This document shows positions 1 to 8,150 of a stretch of 48,114 nucleotides of DNA, in pieces. The notes beneath the pieces were generated by a model. It saw only the letters and a list, made by a program, of their open reading frames with translations. It had not been told where the DNA came from and made no database searches. The stretch comes from Marivita sp. GTDB taxonomy: Bacteria; Pseudomonadota; Alphaproteobacteria; Rhodobacterales; Rhodobacteraceae. The position numbers and the translations under genes are program-made. The DNA is taken from contig NZ_JALEGT010000013.1 in assembly GCF_022763305.1 (NCBI RefSeq), positions 1-48,114 of the forward strand, read 5' to 3'. Within the stretch, counting starts at the first letter, position 1, and each line of letters starts with the position of its first letter.

Positions 1-89
1 CTGCTCAATTGAGCCGGACCCGGCCTCTGACGGCCATGCACCAACTCCCGCGACGGTGTCTCTGACCGAGGCCCGTCGCGGACGATGAC

Positions 90-115
90 AAGGCCGCCCC
101 TAACCGGGCGGCCTT
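90..115. terminator. Stem-loop terminator beyond the first glycosyltransferase
   Basis: A perfect 10-bp stem (90-99 with 106-115) closes a 6-nt loop, just past the stop of the minus-strand gene at 130. The T-run is weak on both strands, so it may act as a bidirectional or processed 3' end. A second inverted repeat (49-56 with 73-80) lies further left. Positions 1-129 hold no gene that I can see. Confidence 0.55.
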
Positions 116-129
116 CAATCGGCCAGGCA

Positions 130-2376
130 TCAATGCGCGGTTTCGCCCGTCAGTTCGACGGTGAAGAACCAGTCTTTCTCCGGATCTTTCTGCACGATCT
201 CGTCCGGCACTACTTCGGGACCGGACAGGAACACGTTTGATCCGAAATGATTGTGCAGGCGCGACAGCTTCTCGAGCCGCGAACCCGTCAAATCCGCATA
301 GAAATTCGCGTAATTTTCCGTTGCCCGCAATTCGTCGATCTTGGCCCTGTGCGCGGCAACAGCGCTGTCATGTGCGGTGCGGATCTCGGGGTCGGACAGC
401 AACCGGTCCAATTCAGCCCGCATCATCGGCATGCGGGACTGGATCGACAGCTCTTCCTCGTAATTGTTGTTCATCCGAAACCAGTAGGCCAGCCCCTGAT
501 CCCGGTCGACATGGTTCACCCGCCCCCGGTCGCGTTTGACCAAAAAGCTCTCAGCAGACCGCACCGCGTAGTGGTTCAGTTGAACGAGGTCATACCCATA
601 GGTTTCGGTCGTCGACCGCCAGCCATTGCGGAACATTTCGCGCGGCAAAGGCTTGCCCGACCCGTTGACCCAGTTGATGTCTTCCCAAAGCTGCGGATTC
701 AGCCCCTTGGGGCGATGCACCCCCATCTTCTTGAACAACCCGATATTCCTGAACAGCGTCTTGAACCCCCAGGCCTGATGCGGCTTGCGGGCGAACTCGG
801 GCGCGCAGCGCAGGAACTGTTCGGTGATCGGGCGGTCCTCGTATTCATGCACATCACCATTGCCGAACAGCCGCCATGTCATGGCGATCATGTTGGCGTC
901 GGGGACAGCGTCGAACAGCGCATCCAACGTACCGTCGCCGACCTTGATGTTGACGAACTCGTCCACGTCGATGCAGGTCAGCCAGGCGGCCGATTTGACG
1001 ATCGGCTCATCATCCGACGCCTGCAATGCCGCGTGTTGAGGCTTCAGCCCGCTTTCGCGGAACGGGTTTTCCCGGTGCTGCACAATGCCCTTGCGTTCCA
1101 GCATCTGCAGCATGGTATCCGTGCCGTCGGTGCAATCATTGGTGTAGACCAGAAAATCGTCGAACCCGATGGCCCGGTGATAGGCCAGCCATTCGAGGAT
1201 GAACGGCCCCTCGTTCTTCATCGTGGTGACGATCACGCGGCGGCCCTTGCCCTTGGGCAAAGCGTCGGCTTCCAGTTCGGGCATGCGTACGGGTTTGTGG
1301 CCCCAGTATTGCTCGGACATCTCGATCAGAGGCGGATGTTCGATCAGCGAGGTCTTGGGCACGATTTTGGAAATCGACGGCGTCGGATGCCGCAGCGCCA
1401 TGTGCCGGTAGAAAAGCTGCGTGCGCGCCCTGTCGGGCACCGCATTGCCGATGCGGATCATCCGCCAGATGGCGGCATCGGTGGCTTTGGCAGGCGCGAT
1501 GCACCAGCGCTGCCGCCCGCCGCGTGCATCGAACTGGACACAGATGTGATCGGCAAAGCGGGTCGGGTCATCCTTGCGCACGCGCCACGGGTAGCAGTGC
1601 CGCCCGTAAAGCGCGATCACACCGCCTTCGGCTTCGACCGCGCTGTCGAATATGTTGGGCGCACCCAGCGGCATGAGGTCATGCACCTCGATATTGCAGA
1701 CCGCCCGCGCCTGCCCCAGAAACCGGGCGCGCAGGATTTCGTACAGCGACATCGCGCCAAGGGGCGAGTCCCAAGGCGAGGGCGGGGGGATCTCCATCCG
1801 GTCCTTGCCGGGGGCCTCGGGCACGCAGAACGGATGCGCCTCGGCCGGGGCATCGGTGCGGCCCAGCGGCAGGTCGCTGGTCACAAGGGTTACATCGCAC
1901 TCCAGCGCCAGCCGGTCCAGTTCTGCAGACAGGTCCTTGGCAAAGGCCGGGTCGGTTCCCGGCTGTGCCCGGTCGACAATGACGGCGGCCTGCAATCCCT
2001 GCGTTTCGACATGGTGCCGCAGCCAGATCGCAACGGTCTCGGCATCCTCACCGTTGCGCACGGCGGCGATGCAGTTCAGGCCCTCGAAGCTCTCCTGCTC
2101 TGACCGGGCCGGTACGATCTCGACCGGCGCAGTGTCGAGCGTCAACCGAAGGCGACCGTCGTCTGGCAAGGGATAGGTAACGCAGGCCGCGCCACCGACG
2201 CTGACGACAGAGATCGGCTCTGCACCATCGGAATGCGCCAAAAGCGCCGGATTGCTTCCCGCTGCAAGAAACAGCGTCGCGCGTGGGCCGTCCTCGTGAT
2301 CCGTGGCGACGGCGTCCAGCAGGGTGATCGGGCCAAGCCCCAATCCCAGCAAGCGTCGTTCGATCACCTGTCCCAT
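130..2376 (-). CDS. Family 2-like glycosyltransferase, long two-part form (748 aa)
   Basis: Putative cytoplasmic glycosyltransferase for a surface glycan; donor and acceptor are unknown. The C-terminal half (about residues 378-690) is a GT2-like domain of the PF13704 type. It opens with VIVTTMKNEGPFILEWLAYH, has the TNDCTDGTD loop near 412 and a metal-binding DVDEF at 470-474, and ends with a KRDRGRVNH segment near 614. The first 370 residues resemble a second, degenerate domain of similar fold (the AAVRNGEDAETVAIWL stretch near 104) without a clear DxD. No signal peptide or membrane segment is evident. The ATG is preceded by AAGGA. The next gene upstream, 33 bp away, encodes a shorter paralogue of the C-terminal domain, so the two probably share a transcript. 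Family assignment is firm; the product is not known. Confidence 0.85.
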   Translation of the reverse strand: MGQVIERRLLGLGLGPITLLDAVATDHEDGPRATLFLAAGSNPALLAHSDGAEPISVVSVGGAACVTYPLPDDGRLRLTLDTAPVEIVPARSEQESFEGLNCIAAVRNGEDAETVAIWLRHHVETQGLQAAVIVDRAQPGTDPAFAKDLSAELDRLALECDVTLVTSDLPLGRTDAPAEAHPFCVPEAPGKDRMEIPPPSPWDSPLGAMSLYEILRARFLGQARAVCNIEVHDLMPLGAPNIFDSAVEAEGGVIALYGRHCYPWRVRKDDPTRFADHICVQFDARGGRQRWCIAPAKATDAAIWRMIRIGNAVPDRARTQLFYRHMALRHPTPSISKIVPKTSLIEHPPLIEMSEQYWGHKPVRMPELEADALPKGKGRRVIVTTMKNEGPFILEWLAYHRAIGFDDFLVYTNDCTDGTDTMLQMLERKGIVQHRENPFRESGLKPQHAALQASDDEPIVKSAAWLTCIDVDEFVNIKVGDGTLDALFDAVPDANMIAMTWRLFGNGDVHEYEDRPITEQFLRCAPEFARKPHQAWGFKTLFRNIGLFKKMGVHRPKGLNPQLWEDINWVNGSGKPLPREMFRNGWRSTTETYGYDLVQLNHYAVRSAESFLVKRDRGRVNHVDRDQGLAYWFRMNNNYEEELSIQSRMPMMRAELDRLLSDPEIRTAHDSAVAAHRAKIDELRATENYANFYADLTGSRLEKLSRLHNHFGSNVFLSGPEVVPDEIVQKDPEKDWFFTVELTGETAH

Positions 2377-2409
2377 CTCGTCCTTACCTGCGGTGCACCG
2401 GTTGGTCGG

Positions 2410-3378
2410 TCACAGGGCCGCTTTCAGCCCGTTGACCAGATCGTCCATATCCGGATCGATCTTCAAGGATGCCGCCTTGCGTTTGTGCCAGTCAACTGCA
2501 CGCGCATGCAGATCGGCCAGCACCGGATCGGATTTCAGCTCTTTCGCCAGCTTGGTCACCTTGGTCTTGTACCGGTCGATCGAGGTGTCCTTTTCGTGGT
2601 TCAGGTTGAACCGCTCCCAATACTCCATCCCAAGCACATGATGCGAATGATTGGCCCGGCCGCGGGCACGTTTGACAAGGAAGCTGTCCATCGACCGCAA
2701 AGCGTAGTGATTGACCTGGGCATGGGTGAACAGCGGCGGATTGGCGGTGCGCTCGCCGTTGATGATATACTCGATCCCACCGGGCAGCACGCGGCGCGTG
2801 TCGGCCACGTGCTCCTCAAGCGAAACGGGCGCATGCAGGCCCATACGCTGAAACTTGTGCTGGTTGGTGTAGAGCGATTTGACGAACTTGCCGGTTTCGG
2901 GCCGCAACTCGGCATCCCATTCGTATTCGGCCATACGGAACTGCTGGGTCACGGGCTTGTCGGCAAACGCCTCGATCCCGTCCGATCCGAACACCCGCCA
3001 CGGCACCGAGATCACGTCGGCATCCGGCCCCGACCCTTCGACCAGCGCCTGCACCGATCCGTCGCCCAGATGGATGTTGAGGTACTCATCCACGTCGCAG
3101 ACAAAGACCCAGGTGGCATTCAGCACGATGTCATAGCGCCGGCTGGCCTGCCGCAGAGCCGACCGGTGAATCCCGGCCTTGCGCACGATGGTGTTGTGCT
3201 GCGTGACCAGCCCCATCTCTTGCAGGCGGAGCAGGATCTCGACCGTGGTGTCGGTGCAATCATTGGTGCAGACCAGAATGTGGTCGAACCCCAGCGTTTT
3301 GTAATGGGCCACCCAATCAATGATATAGGGGCCCTCGTTCTTCATGGTTGAGACAACCGTATAGGTCTCACCGCTCAT
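2410..3378 (-). CDS. Family 2-like glycosyltransferase (322 aa)
   Basis: Short paralogue of the C-terminal half of the neighbouring 748-residue protein. It shares the STMKNEGPYIIDW opening near residue 10, the VCTNDCTDTT loop near 36, the metal-binding DVDEY at 95-99 and the KRARGRANH motif. It probably transfers a sugar to a surface polysaccharide or glycolipid; substrates cannot be read from sequence. I chose the ATG at 3378 because GAGG lies 6 nt upstream; an in-frame ATG four codons earlier (3390) has its Shine-Dalgarno directly abutting. It is first in a two-gene minus-strand unit and divergent from the 738-residue protein gene. Confidence 0.85.
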   Translation of the reverse strand: MSGETYTVVSTMKNEGPYIIDWVAHYKTLGFDHILVCTNDCTDTTVEILLRLQEMGLVTQHNTIVRKAGIHRSALRQASRRYDIVLNATWVFVCDVDEYLNIHLGDGSVQALVEGSGPDADVISVPWRVFGSDGIEAFADKPVTQQFRMAEYEWDAELRPETGKFVKSLYTNQHKFQRMGLHAPVSLEEHVADTRRVLPGGIEYIINGERTANPPLFTHAQVNHYALRSMDSFLVKRARGRANHSHHVLGMEYWERFNLNHEKDTSIDRYKTKVTKLAKELKSDPVLADLHARAVDWHKRKAASLKIDPDMDDLVNGLKAAL

Positions 3379-3524
3379 GTCATGCCTCATCCTGCAGGTC
3401 GTTTATCGCCCGCAATACTGCGTGTTTTCATGAAAAGTAGCGTGTCGCAGGGGAAGCTTGCAAGCTGCATGGCAGCAAAGGCACGAATGGCGCAAAAACT
3501 GAGTCAGATATCACGCAGGCTACA

Positions 3525-3539
3525 CAAAACGGCGTTTTG
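3525..3539. promoter_or_regulatory. 15-bp palindrome between divergent glycosyltransferase genes
   Basis: CAAAACG-G-CGTTTTG is a perfect 7-1-7 inverted repeat in the 219-bp gap between the divergent genes starting at 3378 and 3598. It sits about 60 bp upstream of the plus-strand gene, where a dimeric regulator could bind. No cognate regulator is identifiable; the role is inferred from symmetry and position only. Confidence 0.3.
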
Positions 3540-3597
3540 GACCTAGCATCCGAAAAAACGACAGCGCCCGGCACCGACAAGAGGCGCGAATGAGGAC

Positions 3598-5814
3598 ATG
3601 CAGATGCCACGCACGCGCGAGGTTGGAACGCTCTGGATCGGGGGGCCGCTCAGCTGGCTGGAACAGCTGTGCCTGAAGTCCTTTGTCGACAAGGGCCAGA
3701 AGATCACGCTCTTCAGCTATGAGGATATTCCGAATGTCCCCGACGGCGTGATCCGCCGCGACGGGCGCGAGATCATCGATACCAACGATTTCATCAAGTA
3801 CGAGCAGAAGAACAGCTACGCGCTGTTTGCCGACTGGTTCCGCCTGCACATGATCCACCAGAACCCCGGCATGATCTGGGTGGATACGGACGTCTATTGC
3901 CATCGTCCGATGGACTATGACAGCGACTACGTGTTCGGCTACGAACTGCCCGGTGAACACCGTGTGAACAACGCCGTGCTGGGCCTTCCCGCCGACAGCG
4001 ACGCGCTGCGCCAGATGCTGGATTTCACCAGCGACCGGTTCTCCATCGCGCCCTTCCTGCCGAAGAAACGGAAGGAAGAGATGCGCAAGAAGGCGGAGAA
4101 GGGCAAACCGGTGCATATCACCGAACAGCCCTGGGGCGTCTGGGGGCCGATGATGGTGACCCATTATGTGCACGCGTTGGGACTGGAAGAGCATGTGCAA
4201 CCGCTCAACGCCTTTTACCCGATCACCTTTCGCGAACGGTTCAAGTTCATGCGCCGTGCCGACATTGCAGAAGGGCTGATCACGTCCGAAACCACCGCCC
4301 TGCACCTCTGGGCGTCGAACAAGAGGCAGTTGGGCAATCTGCATGACGGGCTGCCGCCCAAGGGGTCGTACCTTGAAAAGCTGGTGCAGGAGCATGGCAT
4401 CACCCCGGCGCTCGCGCCGATCAAGGGGCGCGGGAACACCACCTTTGACGGCGCGCTGATCGACGAGCTGGACCTTGATGAGGTGTCAAGCGTCGCCGAC
4501 CTGACCGGACAGGCGCGCAGCTTTGTGCTGGCCCTGCACCACAAGTTCGACTGCGACATCCAGTTGGTGAACACCAACCGCCGGGCCAAATTCAAGGACG
4601 AGGACATGCCCTGGCTGGCGGAATACATCACCTTCCTCACCGAGAACGAGGTTGATCCGGATCGGATCAGGGTGATCCGCGCGGAAAAAGACCTGCGACC
4701 GGTGGATGTGCTGTGCAATCTTCAGGGCTTTGGCGATCAGTGGAAAACGCAGTTTCTGGAGCCGTTCCTGCACCGTTGCATCCATTCCGACACGCGGGTC
4801 TTCATGGATGTCCGGCGTGGCTCTGGCGCGTTTCCGTTTCTCAAGGCCTATGGCAGCAACACCACGCTTTCCACGCGCGAGGATGACGGCAAGCAGGTCA
4901 CGCGTATCCGGGTCACGCCCAACCCGCCCGACCCTGTGATGGACGACAGTTGGGACGCCATCGCGCTGCAGCTTGCCGGTCTCGAGGGGTGGTATCGCGC
5001 AGGCACCAACGGGCACAGTTTCTTGTACATCCCGCGCGACCCGGACACGCTGGTGGTGTCCTTCGACAATCTCGACATCGCGATGACCAAACGCGAGGAC
5101 CGCCGCCCCTGGGGCTACAGCTTTATCAAGGATCAGGGCTGGTCGATGCTGGGTGTGCTGGCGGGGGGCTGGACCTGGTATCGCGAAGACTGGGTCTATG
5201 ATCAGTTCAACACTTTGCGGGACAGCGGGTTCTTCGAACAGTTCAAGCGCGTTGTGTTCTACGGCGCGTCGATGGGGGGCTATGCCGCCTGCGCCTTTTC
5301 CCCCGCCGCGCCGGGATGCGACGTGGTCGCCATCTCTCCGCAATCGACTGTGGACAAAACGGTTGTGCCTTGGGAAACGCGCTACAAGGTGGTCTGGAAC
5401 CGCGACTTCACCGGGCCCTACGGCGACGCGGCCGAGGTCAGCAAAGCCGCCAACAGGGTGTCGATCCTCTATGATCCCTATGAGCCGCTTGACGCCCAGC
5501 ACGCCGCGCGGTTCACAGGCGCCAACGTACAGCACCTGCGCGCGCCGCTTCTGGGCCACCGTCTGGGCAGTTCGCTGAACCAGATGGGAATCCTCAGCCC
5601 GATCATCCTTGGCGCGCTGAACGGCACGCTGGACAGCCACGACTATTACAAGCTGCTGCGGGAACGCCGCCGCTTTCCGCGCTATCAACGCGAGCTGTTC
5701 AACCGCGCGGTGGAAAAGGGGCATACGCGCCTTGCGAAATCCCTGGGGGAGTACATCCTTGACAAGAACCCCAACCGGGCCGTCCGCATGGGGATGAAGG
5801 AATTGCTGGGCTAG
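3598..5814 (+). CDS. Multidomain protein: sugar-binding DxD glycosyltransferase plus alpha/beta-hydrolase-like domain (738 aa)
   Basis: Residues 1-260 look like a GT32/capsular-type glycosyltransferase: TLWIGGPLSWLEQLCLKSF at 11-29, a FADWFRL stretch at 77-83 and the DxD motif D96-T-D98 in MIWVDTDVY. Residues 300-430 form a middle Rossmann-like section (PVDVLCNLQGFGDQWK) that I cannot assign. Residues 450-680 resemble an alpha/beta hydrolase with nucleophile elbow GASMGG (556-561, Ser558) and plausible partners Asp626 and His654 (LLGHRLG). The last 50 residues are basic and helical. No signal peptide or membrane segment is seen. Ser-Asp-His triad membership is inferred from order and context. 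The protein could both add and modify a sugar, for example by acyl transfer or removal. A start at 3604 (third codon) is also possible. It is surrounded by other glycosyltransferases. Confidence 0.8.
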   Translation: MQMPRTREVGTLWIGGPLSWLEQLCLKSFVDKGQKITLFSYEDIPNVPDGVIRRDGREIIDTNDFIKYEQKNSYALFADWFRLHMIHQNPGMIWVDTDVYCHRPMDYDSDYVFGYELPGEHRVNNAVLGLPADSDALRQMLDFTSDRFSIAPFLPKKRKEEMRKKAEKGKPVHITEQPWGVWGPMMVTHYVHALGLEEHVQPLNAFYPITFRERFKFMRRADIAEGLITSETTALHLWASNKRQLGNLHDGLPPKGSYLEKLVQEHGITPALAPIKGRGNTTFDGALIDELDLDEVSSVADLTGQARSFVLALHHKFDCDIQLVNTNRRAKFKDEDMPWLAEYITFLTENEVDPDRIRVIRAEKDLRPVDVLCNLQGFGDQWKTQFLEPFLHRCIHSDTRVFMDVRRGSGAFPFLKAYGSNTTLSTREDDGKQVTRIRVTPNPPDPVMDDSWDAIALQLAGLEGWYRAGTNGHSFLYIPRDPDTLVVSFDNLDIAMTKREDRRPWGYSFIKDQGWSMLGVLAGGWTWYREDWVYDQFNTLRDSGFFEQFKRVVFYGASMGGYAACAFSPAAPGCDVVAISPQSTVDKTVVPWETRYKVVWNRDFTGPYGDAAEVSKAANRVSILYDPYEPLDAQHAARFTGANVQHLRAPLLGHRLGSSLNQMGILSPIILGALNGTLDSHDYYKLLRERRRFPRYQRELFNRAVEKGHTRLAKSLGEYILDKNPNRAVRMGMKELLG

Positions 5815-5852
5815 ACCACCGCGTCAGCGACCGTCCGGACCAGAGCGATTGG

Positions 5853-6869
5853 TCAGTCCGAGGCTTTCTTGGCGTTCTGCATCCACACCCAGCTCGTGCG
5901 GCACATGTCGTGCAGGTCATATTTCGCCTCGAACCCCAGCAGCGCCCTGGCACGACTGGGATCGGCATAGCTCGATGCGGCATCTCCGGCGCGGCGGGGC
6001 GCAATCTTGTAAGGGATATGCCGATTGCTGGCGCGTGCATAAGCAGCAATGAGTTCGAGAACGGAATAGCCGCGACCGGTGCCAAGATTGACGACGTGGC
6101 CTGTTCCATCGCGCTCCAATGCCTTGAGCGACAGCACGTGCCCTTCGGCCAGATCGCTGACATGGATGTAGTCACGCACCCCCGTCCCGTCAGGAGTGGG
6201 ATAGTCGTCCCCGAAGACGGACAGAACCGGCAGCTCTCCTACAGCCACTTTTGCGACATAGGGCATGAGATTGTCCGGCACCCCGGCGGGATCTTCTCCG
6301 ATCAGGCCGGATGTATGCGCCCCCACCGGGTTGAAGTAGCGCAACACACCGACCGCCCAGCGCGGATCGGATGCCACGGTTTCCGCGATGATCTGTTCGC
6401 AGATCAGCTTGGAATGTCCGTAGGGATTGCCGTAGCTCAACGGGGCCGTTTCCGGCGTCGGCAACTGCTCGGCCTCTCCGTAGACCGTGGCCGATGACGA
6501 AAACACCAGACGATAGACACCGGCCGCCTCCATCGCCTGCATCAGAGTGACAAGCCCTCCGACGTTGTTCTGCATGTAGACCAGCGGCTTGCGCACGCTT
6601 TCGCCCACCGACTTCAGGGCGGCGAAATGGATCACCGCGTCGATGCGATGGTCCGCGAACACGGTGTCGAGCGCGGCGCGATCCAGAACGTCGGCTTCGA
6701 TCACGTGGATGCCACGACCCGCCAGCACCTCGAGCCGGTTGGGGACATCCCGTGCGGCGTTGCTGAAATTGTCGAGAATGACCACGTCATAGCCGGCATC
6801 GACCAGAGCCGCATAGGTATGCGACCCGATATAGCCGGCCCCGCCCGTCAACAGCACGCACTGTGTCAC
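5853..6869 (-). CDS. galE: UDP-glucose 4-epimerase GalE (338 aa)
   Basis: Interconverts UDP-glucose and UDP-galactose (or the N-acetyl forms) using bound NAD, supplying donors to the neighbouring glycosyltransferases. It is an extended SDR protein: the NAD-binding LLTGGAGYIGSH is at residues 6-17, SSSATVYG at 124-131 holds the catalytic serine, and the YxxxK pair is Tyr150/Lys154 in YGNPYGHSK. NPVGAH and VRDYIHVSDLA follow, as is usual in GalE. I place the start at a GTG (6869) because GGAG lies 8 nt upstream and the glycine-rich motif then begins at the normal distance; a longer reading frame to 6956 would add 29 residues foreign to the family. It converges on the 738-residue gene 38 bp away. 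Confidence 0.93.
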   Translation of the reverse strand: MTQCVLLTGGAGYIGSHTYAALVDAGYDVVILDNFSNAARDVPNRLEVLAGRGIHVIEADVLDRAALDTVFADHRIDAVIHFAALKSVGESVRKPLVYMQNNVGGLVTLMQAMEAAGVYRLVFSSSATVYGEAEQLPTPETAPLSYGNPYGHSKLICEQIIAETVASDPRWAVGVLRYFNPVGAHTSGLIGEDPAGVPDNLMPYVAKVAVGELPVLSVFGDDYPTPDGTGVRDYIHVSDLAEGHVLSLKALERDGTGHVVNLGTGRGYSVLELIAAYARASNRHIPYKIAPRRAGDAASSYADPSRARALLGFEAKYDLHDMCRTSWVWMQNAKKASD

Positions 6870-6953
6870 TGATCCGCTCCTGTTTACCTGTACCGCCCCA
6901 TTTTGCTTGAGGCACCTCTGGCGCACTGTTTGTTTACTAGCCAATTCAGTTGT

Positions 6954-6970
6954 CAATCGGTACCCGATTG
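6954..6970. promoter_or_regulatory. 17-bp palindrome upstream of galE and the divergent glycosyltransferase
   Basis: CAATCGG-TAC-CCGATTG is a perfect 7-3-7 inverted repeat, 85 bp before the galE start and 124 bp before the plus-strand gene at 7094. It is the only strong symmetry in this divergent gap, so it may be an operator controlling glycan genes in both directions. The binding protein is unknown. Confidence 0.35.
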
Positions 6971-7093
6971 GGGTGATATTGCGAGATGTTATGCCACAAG
7001 ACCACCACTGGCCGGTCGATGTGCCGCAGTTTGGTCAAATTGACCTGCTAACACGCCGCGAAATCTGTCGTTTGAGAGTAAACATCTGTACGA

Positions 7094-8146
7094 ATGCCCA
7101 TGCCTTTGAACTGGACACTGACGATCTGCACATACAATCGACCGCACTTTCTGGTCGAGACCCTGCGCTGTGCGCTGAACCAGACCCGCCTCCCTGCCGA
7201 AGTCGTTGTCGTGGATGCGTCGGATGCATGGGAAGACCATCGCGACCAGATGCAGGACACGTTCGCCAGCGACTGGGAAAACATCCGTCTGGTGTATGTG
7301 CCCGCAGATGTGCGGTCGCTTACCTTTCAGCGCAATCAGGCGCTTCGGCTTGCGACGTCGGACATCGTGTTTTCGCTGGATGACGACATCTACCTGTATC
7401 CGGATGCCGCCGAAATCGTCATGCGTGTCTACGAGGCCGACACAGACGAAGAGATCGCGATGGTTGCTGGTCAATTCACGCCGGGCCCACACGATCCAGA
7501 GACGCCACGGGTCTTTCCCCATGCGCTGGCTGTCACGCCGCGACCGAAACTGCGCGCGTGGCTGGAAAGCCACCTGACCCTCGACAGCCATTTTGTGCCC
7601 TATGCCGATCCGGTCGACATGGGGCCCGTACCCGGAACGGTTCAGCATCTGAACGTGTTTCCCAGTGGGCTGGTGAATGGAGGGCGTACAACCTTCCGAC
7701 GCAAGTTTGCCATCGACTCGGGCTGGACCGAGCTGTTGCGATATTACGCAACGCATGAAGACAGTGATTTCTCCTATCGCATGTCCCGTTTCGGGCGTCT
7801 TGTCGTGGCACCGGATGCCGGATTTTTTCATGCAGATGGCAACGACAGCAAAGCCAGCCGCTTCCGCATCAACACGATCCGGGTGCGCAATCTTCTGGCC
7901 CTGCATGCCGTGCACAGCCCCAATCGCCTGCGCTCTGCTTTGCGATGCGCGGCGTCCTTTGCCAAGTTCATGGGGCTCTATCTTGCGATTGACGCGGCGC
8001 AAAAGCGGATCAGTTTCCCGACGGCGCGGGCCTATGCCTATGGTCTCGCGCAGATCCCGGTGTTCCTGTTCTTTCCGATCAAGAACTTCCGGAAATGGTA
8101 CACCGAGATGCAGGAACGCATGTACGGAACGCGTTACAAATCCTGA
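7094..8146 (+). CDS. Family 2 glycosyltransferase (350 aa)
   Basis: A GT-A fold glycosyltransferase. The N-terminus reads LTICTYNRPHFLVETL (residues 9-24), the nucleotide-binding start typical of GT2; VVVDASD is at 38-44 and the metal-coordinating DDD at 96-98 (FSLDDDIYLYPD). The region after 220 (YATHEDSDFSYRM) fits the acceptor/catalytic ED motif. A hydrophobic stretch near 312-325 (LAQIPVFLFFPI) may touch the membrane. It lies between galE (divergent) and a GT4 gene (convergent, 4 bp between stops). Sugar and linkage are unknown; the in-frame Met3 is an equally possible start. Confidence 0.87.
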   Translation: MPMPLNWTLTICTYNRPHFLVETLRCALNQTRLPAEVVVVDASDAWEDHRDQMQDTFASDWENIRLVYVPADVRSLTFQRNQALRLATSDIVFSLDDDIYLYPDAAEIVMRVYEADTDEEIAMVAGQFTPGPHDPETPRVFPHALAVTPRPKLRAWLESHLTLDSHFVPYADPVDMGPVPGTVQHLNVFPSGLVNGGRTTFRRKFAIDSGWTELLRYYATHEDSDFSYRMSRFGRLVVAPDAGFFHADGNDSKASRFRINTIRVRNLLALHAVHSPNRLRSALRCAASFAKFMGLYLAIDAAQKRISFPTARAYAYGLAQIPVFLFFPIKNFRKWYTEMQERMYGTRYKS

Positions 8147-8150
8147 CGCA

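Noticed and set aside
247-2103. A 618-residue plus-strand open frame opposite the first glycosyltransferase
   Set aside because: No family features; the minus strand carries the GT2-type motifs in order.
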